The notes below the pieces were generated by a model, which made no database searches, had not been told where the DNA came from, and saw nothing but the letters and a program-made list of their open reading frames with translations. The translations under genes and the position numbers were made by a program. A DNA stretch of 64,000 nucleotides from Hyalangium gracile (GTDB lineage Bacteria > Myxococcota > Myxococcia > Myxococcales > Myxococcaceae), in NCBI RefSeq assembly GCF_020103725.1, contig NZ_JAHXBG010000002.1, positions 496,001-560,000 on the forward strand, written 5' to 3'. This document shows, piece by piece, positions 32,431 to 41,899 of the stretch (position 1 is its first letter; the number at the start of each line of letters is the position of its first letter).

Positions 32431-33233
32431 GGAGGGAGGAAGGCAAACACCCGCGCCGGAGCGCCGCTGCCATCCTTCACGAAGAGCGGAGAGACGACGA
32501 GGAAAGCCCCGGTCGGTGGCAGCGACGAGAGATCGGCGAGGTTCTCGATGTGGTAGCCGCCCCCGGCCAGGAAGTCCTTGTGCTGCTCGAACGTCGCGCT
32601 GGGACCTGGATCCGTGGAGAGGGTGTCGATACCGATGGCTCGCACCTGTCGCTGGCGCAGCAAGCGGCTGGCGGCCAGGGACAGGCCGGGGAAGTGCATG
32701 ACACCGGCCGCATCCGCATTGCGGTAGCGCTGCTCGTCAGGCCAGCGCGCGGCCCAGCCTGTCCGGATGAGCACCAGGTGGTGAGGCTGCAGGGGACCGT
32801 GCTCGCGTTCCCAGGACTCGATGTCCGCGGTTGTCACCTCATAGTCCGGGTTGCCAGCCACTTGCGCGGTGACATCCACCACTGCCGCTGGCCCCGTCAG
32901 CACCTCCGGGGAGAGCTTGTCCACGGTGGCAGAGCCCGGAGCGAAGTGAGCTGGCGCGTCCACGTGGGTGCCAACGTGCTCTCCCACCTCGACCTGGCGG
33001 ATGAAGTAGCCGTCACGCTCCACGGTGCCCAACACCTTCGCGTTGAGGCGCGTTCCGCCCGGGAAGACGGGCATGTCCGGGGTGAGCGGGTGGCCGAGCT
33101 CGACGACCCGGGCACGCGCGAGCCACGCGACCGGGGAGCTGCCCGCCCCGCCGCCGCTCGCGCCCGCAGTGGCACAGGCCCCCAGCAGCGGGGCCAGGAG
33201 AAACGGCAGGAGCTTCCAGCATCCGGTACTCAT
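32427..33233 (-). CDS. Cyclase family (kynurenine formamidase-like) lipoprotein
   Basis: 268 residues. Signal peptide with lipobox LLGAC, then a cyclase-family domain: VVELGHPLTPDMPVFPGG and GEHVGTHVDAPAHF carry the HxGTHxDxPxH zinc motif, with HLVLIRTGWA and LAASRLLRQRQVRAIGIDTL, TDPG, and a final segment NLADLSSLPPTGAF typical of this metal-dependent hydrolase family. Members hydrolyse N-formylkynurenine or related amides and lactones. An exported lipoprotein version is unusual. Overlaps the next gene. Confidence 0.87.
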   Translation of the reverse strand: MSTGCWKLLPFLLAPLLGACATAGASGGGAGSSPVAWLARARVVELGHPLTPDMPVFPGGTRLNAKVLGTVERDGYFIRQVEVGEHVGTHVDAPAHFAPGSATVDKLSPEVLTGPAAVVDVTAQVAGNPDYEVTTADIESWEREHGPLQPHHLVLIRTGWAARWPDEQRYRNADAAGVMHFPGLSLAASRLLRQRQVRAIGIDTLSTDPGPSATFEQHKDFLAGGGYHIENLADLSSLPPTGAFLVVSPLFVKDGSGAPARVFAFLPP

Positions 33234-33355
33234 GGAGAAGGCCTCCAGCAGAGAGAGATTCGCTTCACGCCGTGAACGGCAAAGCCAGGAACGCTACCGG
33301 AAGCAGACCGACATGACGGAGAGGAATCGCCCTCTACCGGAACCATCGTCTGGAT

Positions 33356-34282
33356 TCAGGGAGCGGGAGCGGCCATGGGGCTCAGCACCTGATCCTCGCA
33401 GCCGACCTTGGCGGTGCCGTTGGCGATGCGCTTCTGCCGAATCTGCTCGCGGAGCCGCTCCGCGCGAGTCATGTCCTCAATGGGCCTGGTGGACGTAGGA
33501 TAGAGCGCGGCGTTGGTGCACCCATGAGCGCGGCCCTCGATGCGGTGGGATGCGCTGGATGGCCCCTGGGCCTCCTGCTGGCGCGGAGTGCACTCCGGCG
33601 GGGTCTCCGTCAGGTTCCACAGGGAGTGGTACTGCGTCACCACGTCGAAGCGCGGAGGGATGTACTCGCTCCGGTGCTGATACTCGTACCGGGTCACCGT
33701 CCGCGTCACGGGGACGTGGGAGCAGCGCTGCCTCATCTCGTGACGCGTCACCATCCGCGTGCGTGTCACCGAGCGCGTCGTCTTCGACGAGGGATCGTAC
33801 TGGGACTGTTGATACGTCTCGGACACCGTCCTGGGTTCGGAGACCATCTGGCACCGGAAGTCCATCTCGGTGACGGTGCGGGTCACCGGCATCAGGATGG
33901 GCCGCGAGACGATGTGCCCCGGCCTCTGCACCTGCTGCTGGGTGGTGTGCGTCGAGAGGACCGGCACGACGCGCGTGCGGCACTCCACCGGCTGACCGTC
34001 CTCTTCCGTAGCGATCACGATGCTGACGTCACTGAGGTATTTCGCCCCGGCGGCATCCGCCTGCTCCATGAACTTCAACATCAGCTCCGTGCCATCCTGC
34101 TTCGCGCCAAAAGGCAGTGTCAGTGTCCACCCCGGCAGCTGCGCCTTGCGGACCTCTTCAGGGGTAGCCACGACGACACGCACGGCGGGGTCCGGCGCCA
34201 TGTAGCCCTGAGGCCCGTGCACACAGGCGGCCAGGGAAGCCAGCGCGCCCAACGCCAGGATGGATGAGAGGGACGGTTTCAT
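33356..34282 (-). CDS. Lipoprotein with VTRTV repeats
   Basis: 308 residues from ATG 34282; lipobox SLAAC. Short repeated strands (MPVTRTVTEMDFRC, TTRSVTRTRMVTRHEM, VPVTRTVTRYEYQ) and a C-terminal helical end (RAERLREQIRQKRIANG). No enzyme motif. Family not named; myxobacterial-type outer-membrane lipoprotein. Divergent from the small lipoprotein at 34391 with a 108-bp shared promoter region. Confidence 0.8.
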   Translation of the reverse strand: MKPSLSSILALGALASLAACVHGPQGYMAPDPAVRVVVATPEEVRKAQLPGWTLTLPFGAKQDGTELMLKFMEQADAAGAKYLSDVSIVIATEEDGQPVECRTRVVPVLSTHTTQQQVQRPGHIVSRPILMPVTRTVTEMDFRCQMVSEPRTVSETYQQSQYDPSSKTTRSVTRTRMVTRHEMRQRCSHVPVTRTVTRYEYQHRSEYIPPRFDVVTQYHSLWNLTETPPECTPRQQEAQGPSSASHRIEGRAHGCTNAALYPTSTRPIEDMTRAERLREQIRQKRIANGTAKVGCEDQVLSPMAAPAP

Positions 34283-34390
34283 GCGGGCCCGGATGGTAGC
34301 GCTTACCCTGACGACCGAGAAGCGAGTGAGGCGAACCGAGCACCCGGTCTCTCTCATTGAAGGCAGGCTGCTTCGGGTATCCTCTGGAGC

Positions 34391-34678
34391 ATGCGCCTTG
34401 CTCTCACTGTCTGCATCCTCGCCCTGACCTCCTCGGCCTGCGGCGTCACCAACAACAATGATGAGGATGAGGATCCAGCCATGGCCTGCACGGACCTCTG
34501 TACGACCTCTGGCTTCGCTCAGGGCAGAGCCGAGGTCTACCCGCATGAGCTGAATTGTTTCTGTGAGGGCGGGAATGCTTCCGCCAAGGTCTCCGCCGCG
34601 ACGTGTACGCAGACCTGCAAGGACCTGGGCTGGAGCGAAGGGGAGGCCTTCGCGACTTACGCCTGCCAGTGCAGCTGA
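34391..34678 (+). CDS. Small Cys-rich lipoprotein
   Basis: 95 residues. Signal peptide with TSSAC lipobox; mature part has ten cysteines (CTDLCTT, CFCEGG, CTQTC, CQC) and an acidic run DEDEDP. Probably a disulfide-rich outer-membrane lipoprotein. No family recognised. Confidence 0.75.
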   Translation: MRLALTVCILALTSSACGVTNNNDEDEDPAMACTDLCTTSGFAQGRAEVYPHELNCFCEGGNASAKVSAATCTQTCKDLGWSEGEAFATYACQCS

Positions 34679-34679
34679 G

Positions 34680-34886
34680 AGGCTCTGCTACCTGGTCGAC
34701 CCGCGGACCGAGAGCTGCTTGCTCGTCTTTGCCGGCGGCGCCGCGGCCCAGGTGTCCTGCGCGAAGCTGAAGCAGAACGTCCCCGAGGCCGCGCGCTACA
34801 TCACCTGGGACCTGGGGGAGGACGCTGCTCCGGCTCCTGCCAGCGAGCAGACGCGCCCTCCCCCGCCTCCGCCGTCCTCTCACTGA
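34680..34886 (+). pseudogene. Possible remnant of a second Cys lipoprotein gene
   Basis: Frame ...LCYLVDPRTESCLLVFAGG, SCAKLKQNVPEAARYITWDL, then a Pro/Ser tail to stop at 34886. The sequence has clear coding texture and paired cysteines but no start, ribosome site or signal peptide; upstream it runs antisense-like through the previous gene. Most likely the 3' end of a truncated gene. Confidence 0.35.
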
Positions 34887-34934
34887 GCGGACACCCGCCA
34901 CGCTCGGCGGAGGACGGCCCGCGACAGCCTGGGC

Positions 34935-36305
34935 CTACAGGACGCCGGAGTACACCAGGAGCAGCGACGCGCCGCTCTGGTTGAAGGGGTTGAAGCTTCC
35001 GACAGGGGCGACCCAGCCGCACTTGCCGTAGCCCGACAGGCCGACCACCTGGTTCCCAGAGCTATAGGAGTAGGTCGATCCGCCGGTCGACACCCCGCCA
35101 ATCCCGATCTGACCGGCCGCCACTGCGAAGGGCGTGCCGCGCAGGTCGATGTTGCCCATACCCCATCGGTCGCAGCCCATCGCCGTGGCATAGGGCATGG
35201 AGGTCACCTGGGTGGAGCCGTGCCGGAGCGAGCCGGTCGAGGTGGAGAACGTCTGGTCCGACGTGTTCACCCGCAGCGTGAGGGGGTCGATGCGCAGCCG
35301 CGTGAACGTGGTCCGCACGTCCGTGCCCGGCGAGTACCCGCCCGCCGTGTACTGGGAGTAGTTGGAGGACGCGCCCTGCTGGACCAGGGAGAGGTACTCG
35401 GAGGGCGTCCCCGCCATGTTGTGGCACCAGACGCTCCAGGGCTGGAAGAGATCCTTGTTGAAGTACAGCGTGTACTCGCCATCCGGAGCCAGCGCGTCCG
35501 CGGCACTGATCTCCTTGCACGTCGCGGGCAGGTGCTCGGCGCGGTACCGGAGCTGGAGCTGCGCGCCGCTCTGGTTGAAGGGGTTGAAGCTGCCCACGGG
35601 GGCATCCCAGCCGCAGTTGCCGCCTCCCGACAGGGTGACGACCTGATTGGCCTCGCTGTAGACGGTACCGCCCACCGGGCCCGCGCCGGCGATGGCGAAC
35701 GCGTTCGGGGCCACCGCGAACGAAGTACCCCGCAGATCGATCCGAGCCGGGACCACGCTTTGGTTGCAGGTCATTGCCACGCCATAGGGCATGGAGGTCA
35801 CCCGCGTGTTGGCGTGCCACAGCCCGCCCGTGGAGGTGGAGAACCGCTGGTCCGCCGTGTTCACCTTCAGCGTGAGGGGATCGATGCGCAGCCGCATATA
35901 GGTGGTCCGCACGGTGGTGCCCGGTGCGTTGCTGCTCGCGAGGTACTGGGAGTAGTTCGCATCAGGCCCGGTCTGAGCCAGCGTGAGGTACTCGGTGGGC
36001 GTGCCGGCCATGTCGTGGCACCACACGGTCCAGGGCAGCAAGGCATCCCCGTCGATGTGCACCGTGTACTCGCCATCCGTGGCAGCCGGGTCGGCCGCCT
36101 TGATGTCCGCGCACGTCACGGGCAGCAAGGAGAGGGACTGGGACGACGCCTTCGCGAACGCATCGCTCCACGGCTGGACATCGTCCCCGGCACCGCAGCC
36201 GGTGGCGAGCGCGGCGAGGCTCAACGCCAGCGCGCGCAGGCCACGGCGACGGCTCGGGAGGGGAAGAACGGCGGGAGAGACACTCGAACGCTTCGGGAAG
36301 TTCAT
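34935..36305 (-). CDS. Lipoprotein with two GON domains
   Basis: 456 residues from ATG 36305 (GGAG six bases upstream). Lipobox LATGC. Two tandem GON domains, about residues 58-250 and 251-456, each with C(A/K)(D/E)I, DGEYT(V/L), LLPW(T/S)VWCH(D/N)[20 protein letters not shown] and a closing GGGNCGW(D/V)[12 protein letters not shown] domains are known from animal ADAMTS-9/20 proteases and are rare in bacteria; function unknown. Transcribed from a consensus sigma-54 promoter at 36341-36355 with an upstream palindrome. Confidence 0.85.
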   Translation of the reverse strand: MNFPKRSSVSPAVLPLPSRRRGLRALALSLAALATGCGAGDDVQPWSDAFAKASSQSLSLLPVTCADIKAADPAATDGEYTVHIDGDALLPWTVWCHDMAGTPTEYLTLAQTGPDANYSQYLASSNAPGTTVRTTYMRLRIDPLTLKVNTADQRFSTSTGGLWHANTRVTSMPYGVAMTCNQSVVPARIDLRGTSFAVAPNAFAIAGAGPVGGTVYSEANQVVTLSGGGNCGWDAPVGSFNPFNQSGAQLQLRYRAEHLPATCKEISAADALAPDGEYTLYFNKDLFQPWSVWCHNMAGTPSEYLSLVQQGASSNYSQYTAGGYSPGTDVRTTFTRLRIDPLTLRVNTSDQTFSTSTGSLRHGSTQVTSMPYATAMGCDRWGMGNIDLRGTPFAVAAGQIGIGGVSTGGSTYSYSSGNQVVGLSGYGKCGWVAPVGSFNPFNQSGASLLLVYSGVL

Positions 36306-36340
36306 GGGGGGCTCCGTGGGGGTGACGGGAACCTCCCATC

Positions 36341-36355
36341 GCAAGCGAGGTGCCA
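36341..36355 (-). promoter_or_regulatory. Sigma-54 (-24/-12) promoter
   Basis: Minus strand TGGCACCTCGCTTGC: perfect TGGCAC-N5-TTGC with the -12 GC 37 bp before the GON gene start. Identical to the 62316 promoter at 13 of 15 positions. Confidence 0.85.
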
Positions 36356-36439
36356 CGCCTCCCGGAGTCCCCAAAACCCCTGAGTTTCAGGGCTTTACGC
36401 GCCCACGCGCTCCCTGGAGCCCGGGAGCCGCAGGCAGAA

Positions 36440-36457
36440 CGTGCCAGTTCTGGCACG
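36440..36457. promoter_or_regulatory. Upstream activator site for the GON gene promoter
   Basis: CGTGCCAG-TT-CTGGCACG, an 18-bp inverted repeat, 84 bp upstream of the sigma-54 box. The same palindrome with a GA centre lies 84 bp above the 62316 promoter. Expected to bind an NtrC-type enhancer-binding protein. Confidence 0.75.
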
Positions 36458-36500
36458 CACGCGCGCTCCTCCTGGAGACAGCCATGTCAGGGGGGCCGGG

Positions 36501-37346
36501 CTACACGCCGCCGGTGGCGGCGGTGAGCGTGTTGCGCATCAGCATGGCGATGGTCATCGGCCCCACGCCACCGGGCACCGGGGTGATGGCGGACGCGCGC
36601 TGCGAGGCGCTCTGGAACTCCACGTCCCCCACGAGCTTCCCGTCGGCCTTCCGGTTCTGCCCCACGTCGATGACGACCGCCCCGGGCTTGATCCACTCGC
36701 CCCGGATGAGCTCGGGCACCCCCGCCGCGACGACGAGGATGTCCGCCTGGCCCACCTCGCGGGGCAGATCGCTCTTGCGGTGGCAGATCGTCACCGTGGC
36801 GTCCGCCTGGAGCAGCATCAGCGCCTGGGGCTTGCCCACGATGTTGCTGCGGCCCACCACCACGGCCCGCCTGCCGGAGAGCTCACACTTCGCCTCCTCC
36901 AGCAGCCGCATCACCCCGAGCGGAGTGCAAGGCCGCAGCCCTGGCCGGCCCAGCGACAGCCGCCCGGCGTTGAGGGGATGGAAGCCATCCACGTCCTTCT
37001 CGGGGTTCACCGTGGAGATGATCAGCTCCGCGTCGATGTGCCTGGGCAGCGGGAGCTGGACGAGGATGCCGTGAACCGCCGGGTCCGCGTTGAGCTGGCG
37101 GACCAGCGCCAGCAATTCGTCCTGAGAGATGCTCGCGTCGCGGTGGTGCTCCCAGGAGTTGAAGCCGAGTTCCTGCGCCGCCTTCTTCTTCCCGTTGACG
37201 TAGATCTTCGAGGCGGGATCCTCTCCCACCCGGACGACGGCGAGCCCGGGGGTGAGCCCCCGCTGGGCCTTGAGCCGCTCGACCTCCGCCTTCACGTCCG
37301 CCCGCACCCGCGCCGCGACGGCCTTGCCATCGATCAACTGAGCCAT
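36501..37346 (-). CDS. folD: Bifunctional methylenetetrahydrofolate dehydrogenase/cyclohydrolase
   Basis: 281 residues, the usual FolD length. Catalytic YVNGK (Tyr...Lys), [20 protein letters not shown], Rossmann [18 protein letters not shown], and the closing [11 protein letters not shown]. The enzyme interconverts methylene-, methenyl- and formyl-tetrahydrofolate with NADP in the cytoplasm. Start ATG 37346 ([10 protein letters not shown]). The open frame extends upstream through the next gene's antisense strand and is not part of the protein. Confidence 0.97.
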   Translation of the reverse strand: MAQLIDGKAVAARVRADVKAEVERLKAQRGLTPGLAVVRVGEDPASKIYVNGKKKAAQELGFNSWEHHRDASISQDELLALVRQLNADPAVHGILVQLPLPRHIDAELIISTVNPEKDVDGFHPLNAGRLSLGRPGLRPCTPLGVMRLLEEAKCELSGRRAVVVGRSNIVGKPQALMLLQADATVTICHRKSDLPREVGQADILVVAAGVPELIRGEWIKPGAVVIDVGQNRKADGKLVGDVEFQSASQRASAITPVPGGVGPMTIAMLMRNTLTAATGGV

Positions 37347-37520
37347 AGGTCGGCGGACTCTATGCGAAACCGCGCCCTGGAGGTTGAAGCGGGAGCGGGC
37401 CGAGCGCGGCACGAACGTTCGGGCAAGGCGTGCGTCGACTCCCTGAAGGCCGTAGTCTCCCCCTCGGACTCGGCCGGGGGTCCCTGGGAACATGCCCCTA
37501 TGAACTCGCTTGCTCCATCG

Positions 37521-37952
37521 ATGAAGCGTCCGAAGTCCGGCCTCCTCTGTGCAGCGCTCCTGCTGGCCCTCGCGGGCTGCGGCGAATCCAAGCCGGAGGA
37601 GGAGAATGAAAACGACGAGCGCGCCAGCACCTACTGCGCCGACCTCCGGGCGATGGTGGAGGGGCTGCGTCAGAAGCGAGGCACCTGCGCGCCGCACTAC
37701 AACAACGAAGAGCCCCTCGCGTTCCGCAACGACGAGTGCCAGGCCGCGCTCGAGAACGGCGCGTGCGCCGACAGCGACTTCCCGTTCGTCCGCAGGTACA
37801 TCGACTGCCTGAACGCGGTGGGCAGCTGCGATCCCTCCCAGCAGACCGTCTTCAACGAGGCCATCGACGAGTGCGTGGATCAGCTCCAGGAGGAGCGTCA
37901 GTTCGAGCTGAATGGCGAGGAGAGCTGTCGCACCATCGTCATCGGCGACTGA
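37521..37952 (+). CDS. Small acidic Cys lipoprotein
   Basis: 143 residues from ATG 37521 ([10 protein letters not shown]); ATG 37500 is possible. Lipobox LAGCG, acidic linker [10 protein letters not shown], then a helical domain with eight conserved-looking cysteines (YCADL, GTCAPHY, DECQAAL, GACAD, DCLN, GSCDP, DECVD, SCRT). No family recognised. Divergent from folD. Confidence 0.75.
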   Translation: MKRPKSGLLCAALLLALAGCGESKPEEENENDERASTYCADLRAMVEGLRQKRGTCAPHYNNEEPLAFRNDECQAALENGACADSDFPFVRRYIDCLNAVGSCDPSQQTVFNEAIDECVDQLQEERQFELNGEESCRTIVIGD

Positions 37953-38014
37953 GCCGCACCACCCACACGGCCCCCCTTGCACGCCGCCCTCCTGTTGCGT
38001 GTTCATGGGGGGGC

Positions 38015-39841
38015 GTGTCAACGGCATCCACCCAACCGACCTCGCCTGGCCTCCAGGAGCAGGCGCATGCGACCACCGCCTCCTTGCCCCTGGAGACGGA
38101 CCCGGCTGGGCTCACCGAGAGAGCTCCCGCCGGGGAGACGCACCGCGCGAGCACCTCACGTTGGCTCGGCCCCCTGGCGCTGGCAGGCCTGGGACTGGCC
38201 ATCGCGGGCATGACGGTGCCTACGTACGTCATCCGCGAGGTGCAGCTCGTCAACGGGCTCGCGCGACCGGTGGAAGTGCGTCTGAACGATCAGCCCCGCC
38301 TCCTGCAGCCAGGAGAGCTCTCGCGGGAAGACGTCTTCAGCCTGGGAGCCCCCTACCACGTCGAGGCGCGGTGGCCAGGCAGCTCGCAGCCCTTCGAGAC
38401 TGTCTCCCTCGAGGCGACGCAGCGCTCTGTCTACAACGTCCTGGGCGCGGCCTCCCTGCGCGTGGGAGACCCGACGAAGGCGACGGACCCGACCCGGCTG
38501 GAAGCTCGCACCGGGAGCCTGCGGCCCGAGGAGGAGGTGCGGTGGGCGGGCAACTGGGAGCAGCGGCTGCGCGAAGACATGAACGCGAAGCGCTGGCGTG
38601 AAGCCGCGGACCTGGCTCGCGCTGTCTTCCACGCGGACTCCTCCCAGCTCCAGGCTGCCGAGACGGCCGCCACCCTCCTGGCTCGAACCCAGCCGGACGA
38701 GGCGCTCAGGTTCGCCCAGGAGCTCGCGCGGATGTCCCCGGACGCGCTCGCCGTCCACCGGCTCGCGCAGGATCTGTTCCTCGCCCTCGGCAAGCGCGAG
38801 GAGGCCTTCGCGCTCTACAGCGCCTCGGCCGAGCAGGCCCCTGACTCCGCGCGGAGAGCCCTGCTGGCTGCTCACTTCGCCCCTCCCGAGCAGCGGCGGG
38901 AGGCCTACGACCGTGTGCGGAAGCGCTTTCCCGAGGATCCCGAGACCATGCGCGTGGTCGCCCATTTCCACCTCGACGATGGTTATGGGCGGGTCGCGCT
39001 GCACCTGCTCGACACGGCGCGGGAGAAGAGCCCCGAGCCCTTGGAGGCCCTGGAGCTGCGCGTGCGCGTCCTGATCGCCGAGAGAGCGCACCGGCAGGCC
39101 TCCGAAGCGGTACACCAGTTCGCGGAGGAGCCGGGCCATGGCTCCTGGGAGCTCGCCATCCTCGCCGCCCGGGTAGCCCTCGTGACGGAGCCCAAGCGCC
39201 TGCAGGGCACCGCGCGAGCGCTGATCCCTCCCCGGCTCACCACCTCTCCGGAGCACATGGCGCTCTTCGATCTGCTGACGGAGGGAGGCACGGTCTCGAA
39301 GAAGCAGCTGAAGTCCATCCAGGACCCGGCCACGCGCGAAGCCATCGCGCTCACCCAGACGACCGTGCAGGATCCGGACAAGGCCGTGGAGCTGGTGCGC
39401 CAGGCCTCGGAGGAGGTGGTGTGGCGCCTGGATCCGGAGACCGCCGCCCTGCTCGCCCTGAGGCTCTCACGCCTGGGTGAGGAGCAGGCCGCGACCCGCG
39501 TCTTCGGCTCGAGCCTCTCGCTCATGGCGGCCCGCGAGCCGCTGGAGCGCTACCTGCACCATGGCGAGAAGCGAACCGACTTCCTACTGCACCCGCCGGG
39601 CCTGCAGGCCGCCGCGCACCTCGCGCGTTCGCGTCCCGGGCCCGAGCCCCGGTCCTCGGCGATGCTCGATGTGGGCCAGGCCGACAGCCCGGGCGGCATC
39701 GCCCGCCGGGCGCTCGACCCGTTCGACAAGTCCCCGCCCGCATTCGAGGACGTCCGGACCGTATCGCCCCGCCCTTCCCCAACCTACCCCATGCCCTGCA
39801 ATGGCGGGCGCCTGTGGCGACCCCATACCTTCAGCGAATGA
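38015..39841 (+). CDS. Membrane-anchored TPR-like protein
   Basis: 608 residues from GTG 38015 (G-run immediately upstream; start uncertain). One transmembrane helix near residue 55 ([16 protein letters not shown]), a beta-type domain ([16 protein letters not shown]), then many helical pairs resembling TPR/Sel1 units ([56 protein letters not shown]). No enzymatic motif. The gene end overlaps the end of the convergent YfiR-like gene by 11 bp. Likely scaffold of an unknown envelope complex. Confidence 0.7.
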   Translation: MSTASTQPTSPGLQEQAHATTASLPLETDPAGLTERAPAGETHRASTSRWLGPLALAGLGLAIAGMTVPTYVIREVQLVNGLARPVEVRLNDQPRLLQPGELSREDVFSLGAPYHVEARWPGSSQPFETVSLEATQRSVYNVLGAASLRVGDPTKATDPTRLEARTGSLRPEEEVRWAGNWEQRLREDMNAKRWREAADLARAVFHADSSQLQAAETAATLLARTQPDEALRFAQELARMSPDALAVHRLAQDLFLALGKREEAFALYSASAEQAPDSARRALLAAHFAPPEQRREAYDRVRKRFPEDPETMRVVAHFHLDDGYGRVALHLLDTAREKSPEPLEALELRVRVLIAERAHRQASEAVHQFAEEPGHGSWELAILAARVALVTEPKRLQGTARALIPPRLTTSPEHMALFDLLTEGGTVSKKQLKSIQDPATREAIALTQTTVQDPDKAVELVRQASEEVVWRLDPETAALLALRLSRLGEEQAATRVFGSSLSLMAAREPLERYLHHGEKRTDFLLHPPGLQAAAHLARSRPGPEPRSSAMLDVGQADSPGGIARRALDPFDKSPPAFEDVRTVSPRPSPTYPMPCNGGRLWRPHTFSE

Positions 39842-40415
39842 CCTCGCTGAGGGCCAGCAGCTCGGGCTGGAGATCCGCGCCCTCGGCCAGGGAGGAGCGA
39901 AGGTTGACGATGAGCGCGGGCCTCGCCCCCTTCCGGAGGAGACCGACGCTGAGGCGCTCACGTACCTCTCGCTCCCGCCCCGAGAAGGACAGGATCCTGG
40001 ATTGCCGCGTGGTGCCCGTGATGGACTCCAGCACGTCCACGAGCCCGGGACAGACGTAGAGCGCGGCCAGCGGCTGCCGCGCCATGGCCGCCGCGAACTC
40101 CTCCTGGCTCGAGTACGCGATGCTGATGACCTGCACGGGCAGGTTTCGGATCGCGGTGGTCCGCGCGAGATCCCGAAGCGCCGTGGCCATGTCGATCGCA
40201 TACGTCTCAGATTCGAGGTTTCCCCCCCGATAGACGACGGCAATCTTGACGGTGTTCGTCGCACGGCGCGAGAAGGCGCGATCGTAGGGGAGCACGCGGA
40301 GCAGGAGCGCGGCCTGCTTGCCAGGCGCGAGGTCATCCGCGGCGAGGGCCGCCCGGCTGAAGCCCAGCACGACCAGCAGGAGCGCGACAGCACGGCCTGG
40401 AAGTGGGGACATCAT
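39831..40415 (-). CDS. YfiR/DUF4154-like periplasmic protein
   Basis: 194 residues; signal peptide ending ALAADD. The KQAALLLRVLPYDRAF opening, central FVS-like GLVDVLESI and RILSFSG strands and the closing ALIVNLRSSLAEGADLQPEL fit the YfiR/HmsC (DUF4154) fold. Members sit in the periplasm, often regulating diguanylate cyclases. Directly downstream of the porin gene (12 bp). Confidence 0.7.
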   Translation of the reverse strand: MMSPLPGRAVALLLVVLGFSRAALAADDLAPGKQAALLLRVLPYDRAFSRRATNTVKIAVVYRGGNLESETYAIDMATALRDLARTTAIRNLPVQVISIAYSSQEEFAAAMARQPLAALYVCPGLVDVLESITGTTRQSRILSFSGREREVRERLSVGLLRKGARPALIVNLRSSLAEGADLQPELLALSEVIR

Positions 40416-40427
40416 GAGGAGAGCTCC

Positions 40428-41780
40428 CTAGAAGCCGAGGGCCAGCTGGATGATGAGCCGATGGCTCATGGGGGTATCCGCGCGAGGGTTCGTGACGCGA
40501 TAGACGGTCTTGGCCAGGGCCGTCGGGATCTGCTCTGGAAACGGGTAGTAGATGAAGCCCGCCCAGACGGAGCTGGCGTCCTCGGCGAAGCTCCGGCCGT
40601 CGAACGGAGCGGGCAGCGTCCCTACCCGAACATGATCGAAGGAGACGAGCGGCTCGAACCAGGAGTTGAACCGATACGCCACGACGGCGCTGTAGCCCCA
40701 CTTGTCCAGCGTTCCATCCAGGACCTCCTGGCGCGCCAGCGCGGCCTCCAGCTCGAGGGTGAGCGGGCCTCGGACGAAGTTCGCGTCGACACCGAAGATG
40801 CTCAGATCACGCGCCGCGTCCTTCGTGTAGGCGCCCAGGTAGCCTGAAGCACCGAGCGTCAGCCCCTCGGTGATCTGCGTGCTGAGCCGGGCGCCAAAGG
40901 ACTTCCGCGTGTTGTTGGCGTCCTCGTAGGAGGGCGTGAAGAAGGCGATGGAGCCGCCCTCATCGATGCCGTCGTCACTCGGATCAAACAGGTTGTCGAC
41001 GTCGTACTGCTCCATGCCGTTGGTGGCGTAGAGCGCGTAGCGGAGCGAGCGACCCGAGGCCCACTCCCACTCGCCTCCGAGCTGGATCCCCACCTCCTGC
41101 CAGGGCGTCGGAACCACCTCTCGGAAGACGGTGGGCCGCTCCGGGAGCTTGGTGATGAAGGCGGGGAAGGTCGTCGTGTTGTAGGTGCCGAAGGGGATCA
41201 TGAAGAGCCCGGCCCGCAGGACGACGAGCTCCTTGTAGAGGCGGACGTCCACCTGGGCATAGCGGAGCCGGATCCCGGTGTTGAACTCGTAGGAGGTGAA
41301 GCTCGGCTCGAACTCGAGGAACACCTCGGGGACGATGATGTCGAGGATGTCCGCGCCGAAGTAGAGGTTGGCATCGCGGAGCTTGAAGGTGTTGCGATGC
41401 GGCGCATCACCGGTGCGGCGCTGCCACTGGAACAGGTCGGCGGAGAGCACCCCGTGGACATAGGGAGTGATGCCGTACCGCCGGAGCCGGTAGCCGAAGG
41501 AGCCCACCGAGGCGGGGGCCACCTCTTCCTGCAACAGATCCTCCAGACTGTCGGGCTCCGCCGGCGCCTTGGGCTCCTCGGGCGCGGTGGGGGAAGACTC
41601 CTTGGCCTCCTCGGCCTCCTCCGCGGCCGGCGGAGGCTGCCCCGGCGAGCCCGTCCCAGCCTCCTGGGCACTGGCCGGCAGGCCCTGGAGGAGCCAGAGG
41701 GGAATGAGACAGAGCCCGAGCCTGGTCCAGCGATGCTTCCCTAAAGGGCTTCCCGTGAGACTCGAGTGAACACCCAGCAT
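40428..41780 (-). CDS. Outer-membrane beta-barrel porin
   Basis: 450 residues; AAGGAG seven bases before ATG 41780. Signal peptide, a Glu/Pro/Ala-rich periplasmic linker (EEAEEAKESSPTAPEEPKAP), then alternating strands ending with a terminal Phe (LIIQLALGF) as in outer-membrane barrels. Aromatic girdles are frequent (YVHGVLSADLFQW, FRLRDANLYFG). Similar to phosphate/unknown-substrate porins. First gene of a two-gene operon with a YfiR-like gene. Confidence 0.8.
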   Translation of the reverse strand: MLGVHSSLTGSPLGKHRWTRLGLCLIPLWLLQGLPASAQEAGTGSPGQPPPAAEEAEEAKESSPTAPEEPKAPAEPDSLEDLLQEEVAPASVGSFGYRLRRYGITPYVHGVLSADLFQWQRRTGDAPHRNTFKLRDANLYFGADILDIIVPEVFLEFEPSFTSYEFNTGIRLRYAQVDVRLYKELVVLRAGLFMIPFGTYNTTTFPAFITKLPERPTVFREVVPTPWQEVGIQLGGEWEWASGRSLRYALYATNGMEQYDVDNLFDPSDDGIDEGGSIAFFTPSYEDANNTRKSFGARLSTQITEGLTLGASGYLGAYTKDAARDLSIFGVDANFVRGPLTLELEAALARQEVLDGTLDKWGYSAVVAYRFNSWFEPLVSFDHVRVGTLPAPFDGRSFAEDASSVWAGFIYYPFPEQIPTALAKTVYRVTNPRADTPMSHRLIIQLALGF

Positions 41781-41842
41781 GGTGACTCTCCTTGATCAAG
41801 AGAGGCATGCTCCCCGGCGCGCATGTCTCCCGATCTGGAGTA

Positions 41843-41869
41843 TCATGTGAAACAGGCTCATGTGAAACA
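41843..41869. promoter_or_regulatory. Tandem direct repeat upstream of the porin gene
   Basis: TCATGTGAAACA occurs at 41843-41854 and again at 41858-41869, a 15-bp period, 63 bp before the porin start. Candidate activator sites for the porin operon; no regulator gene adjacent. Confidence 0.4.
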
Positions 41870-41899
41870 CTCTCTTGCTGTCGATTCACGGGTGGCGGG

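Noticed and set aside
37521-38014. Extension of the TPR-like gene start to about 37736
   Set aside because: It would overlap the lipoprotein gene, which has a clear lipobox and cysteine pattern; the region before 38015 lacks domain character.
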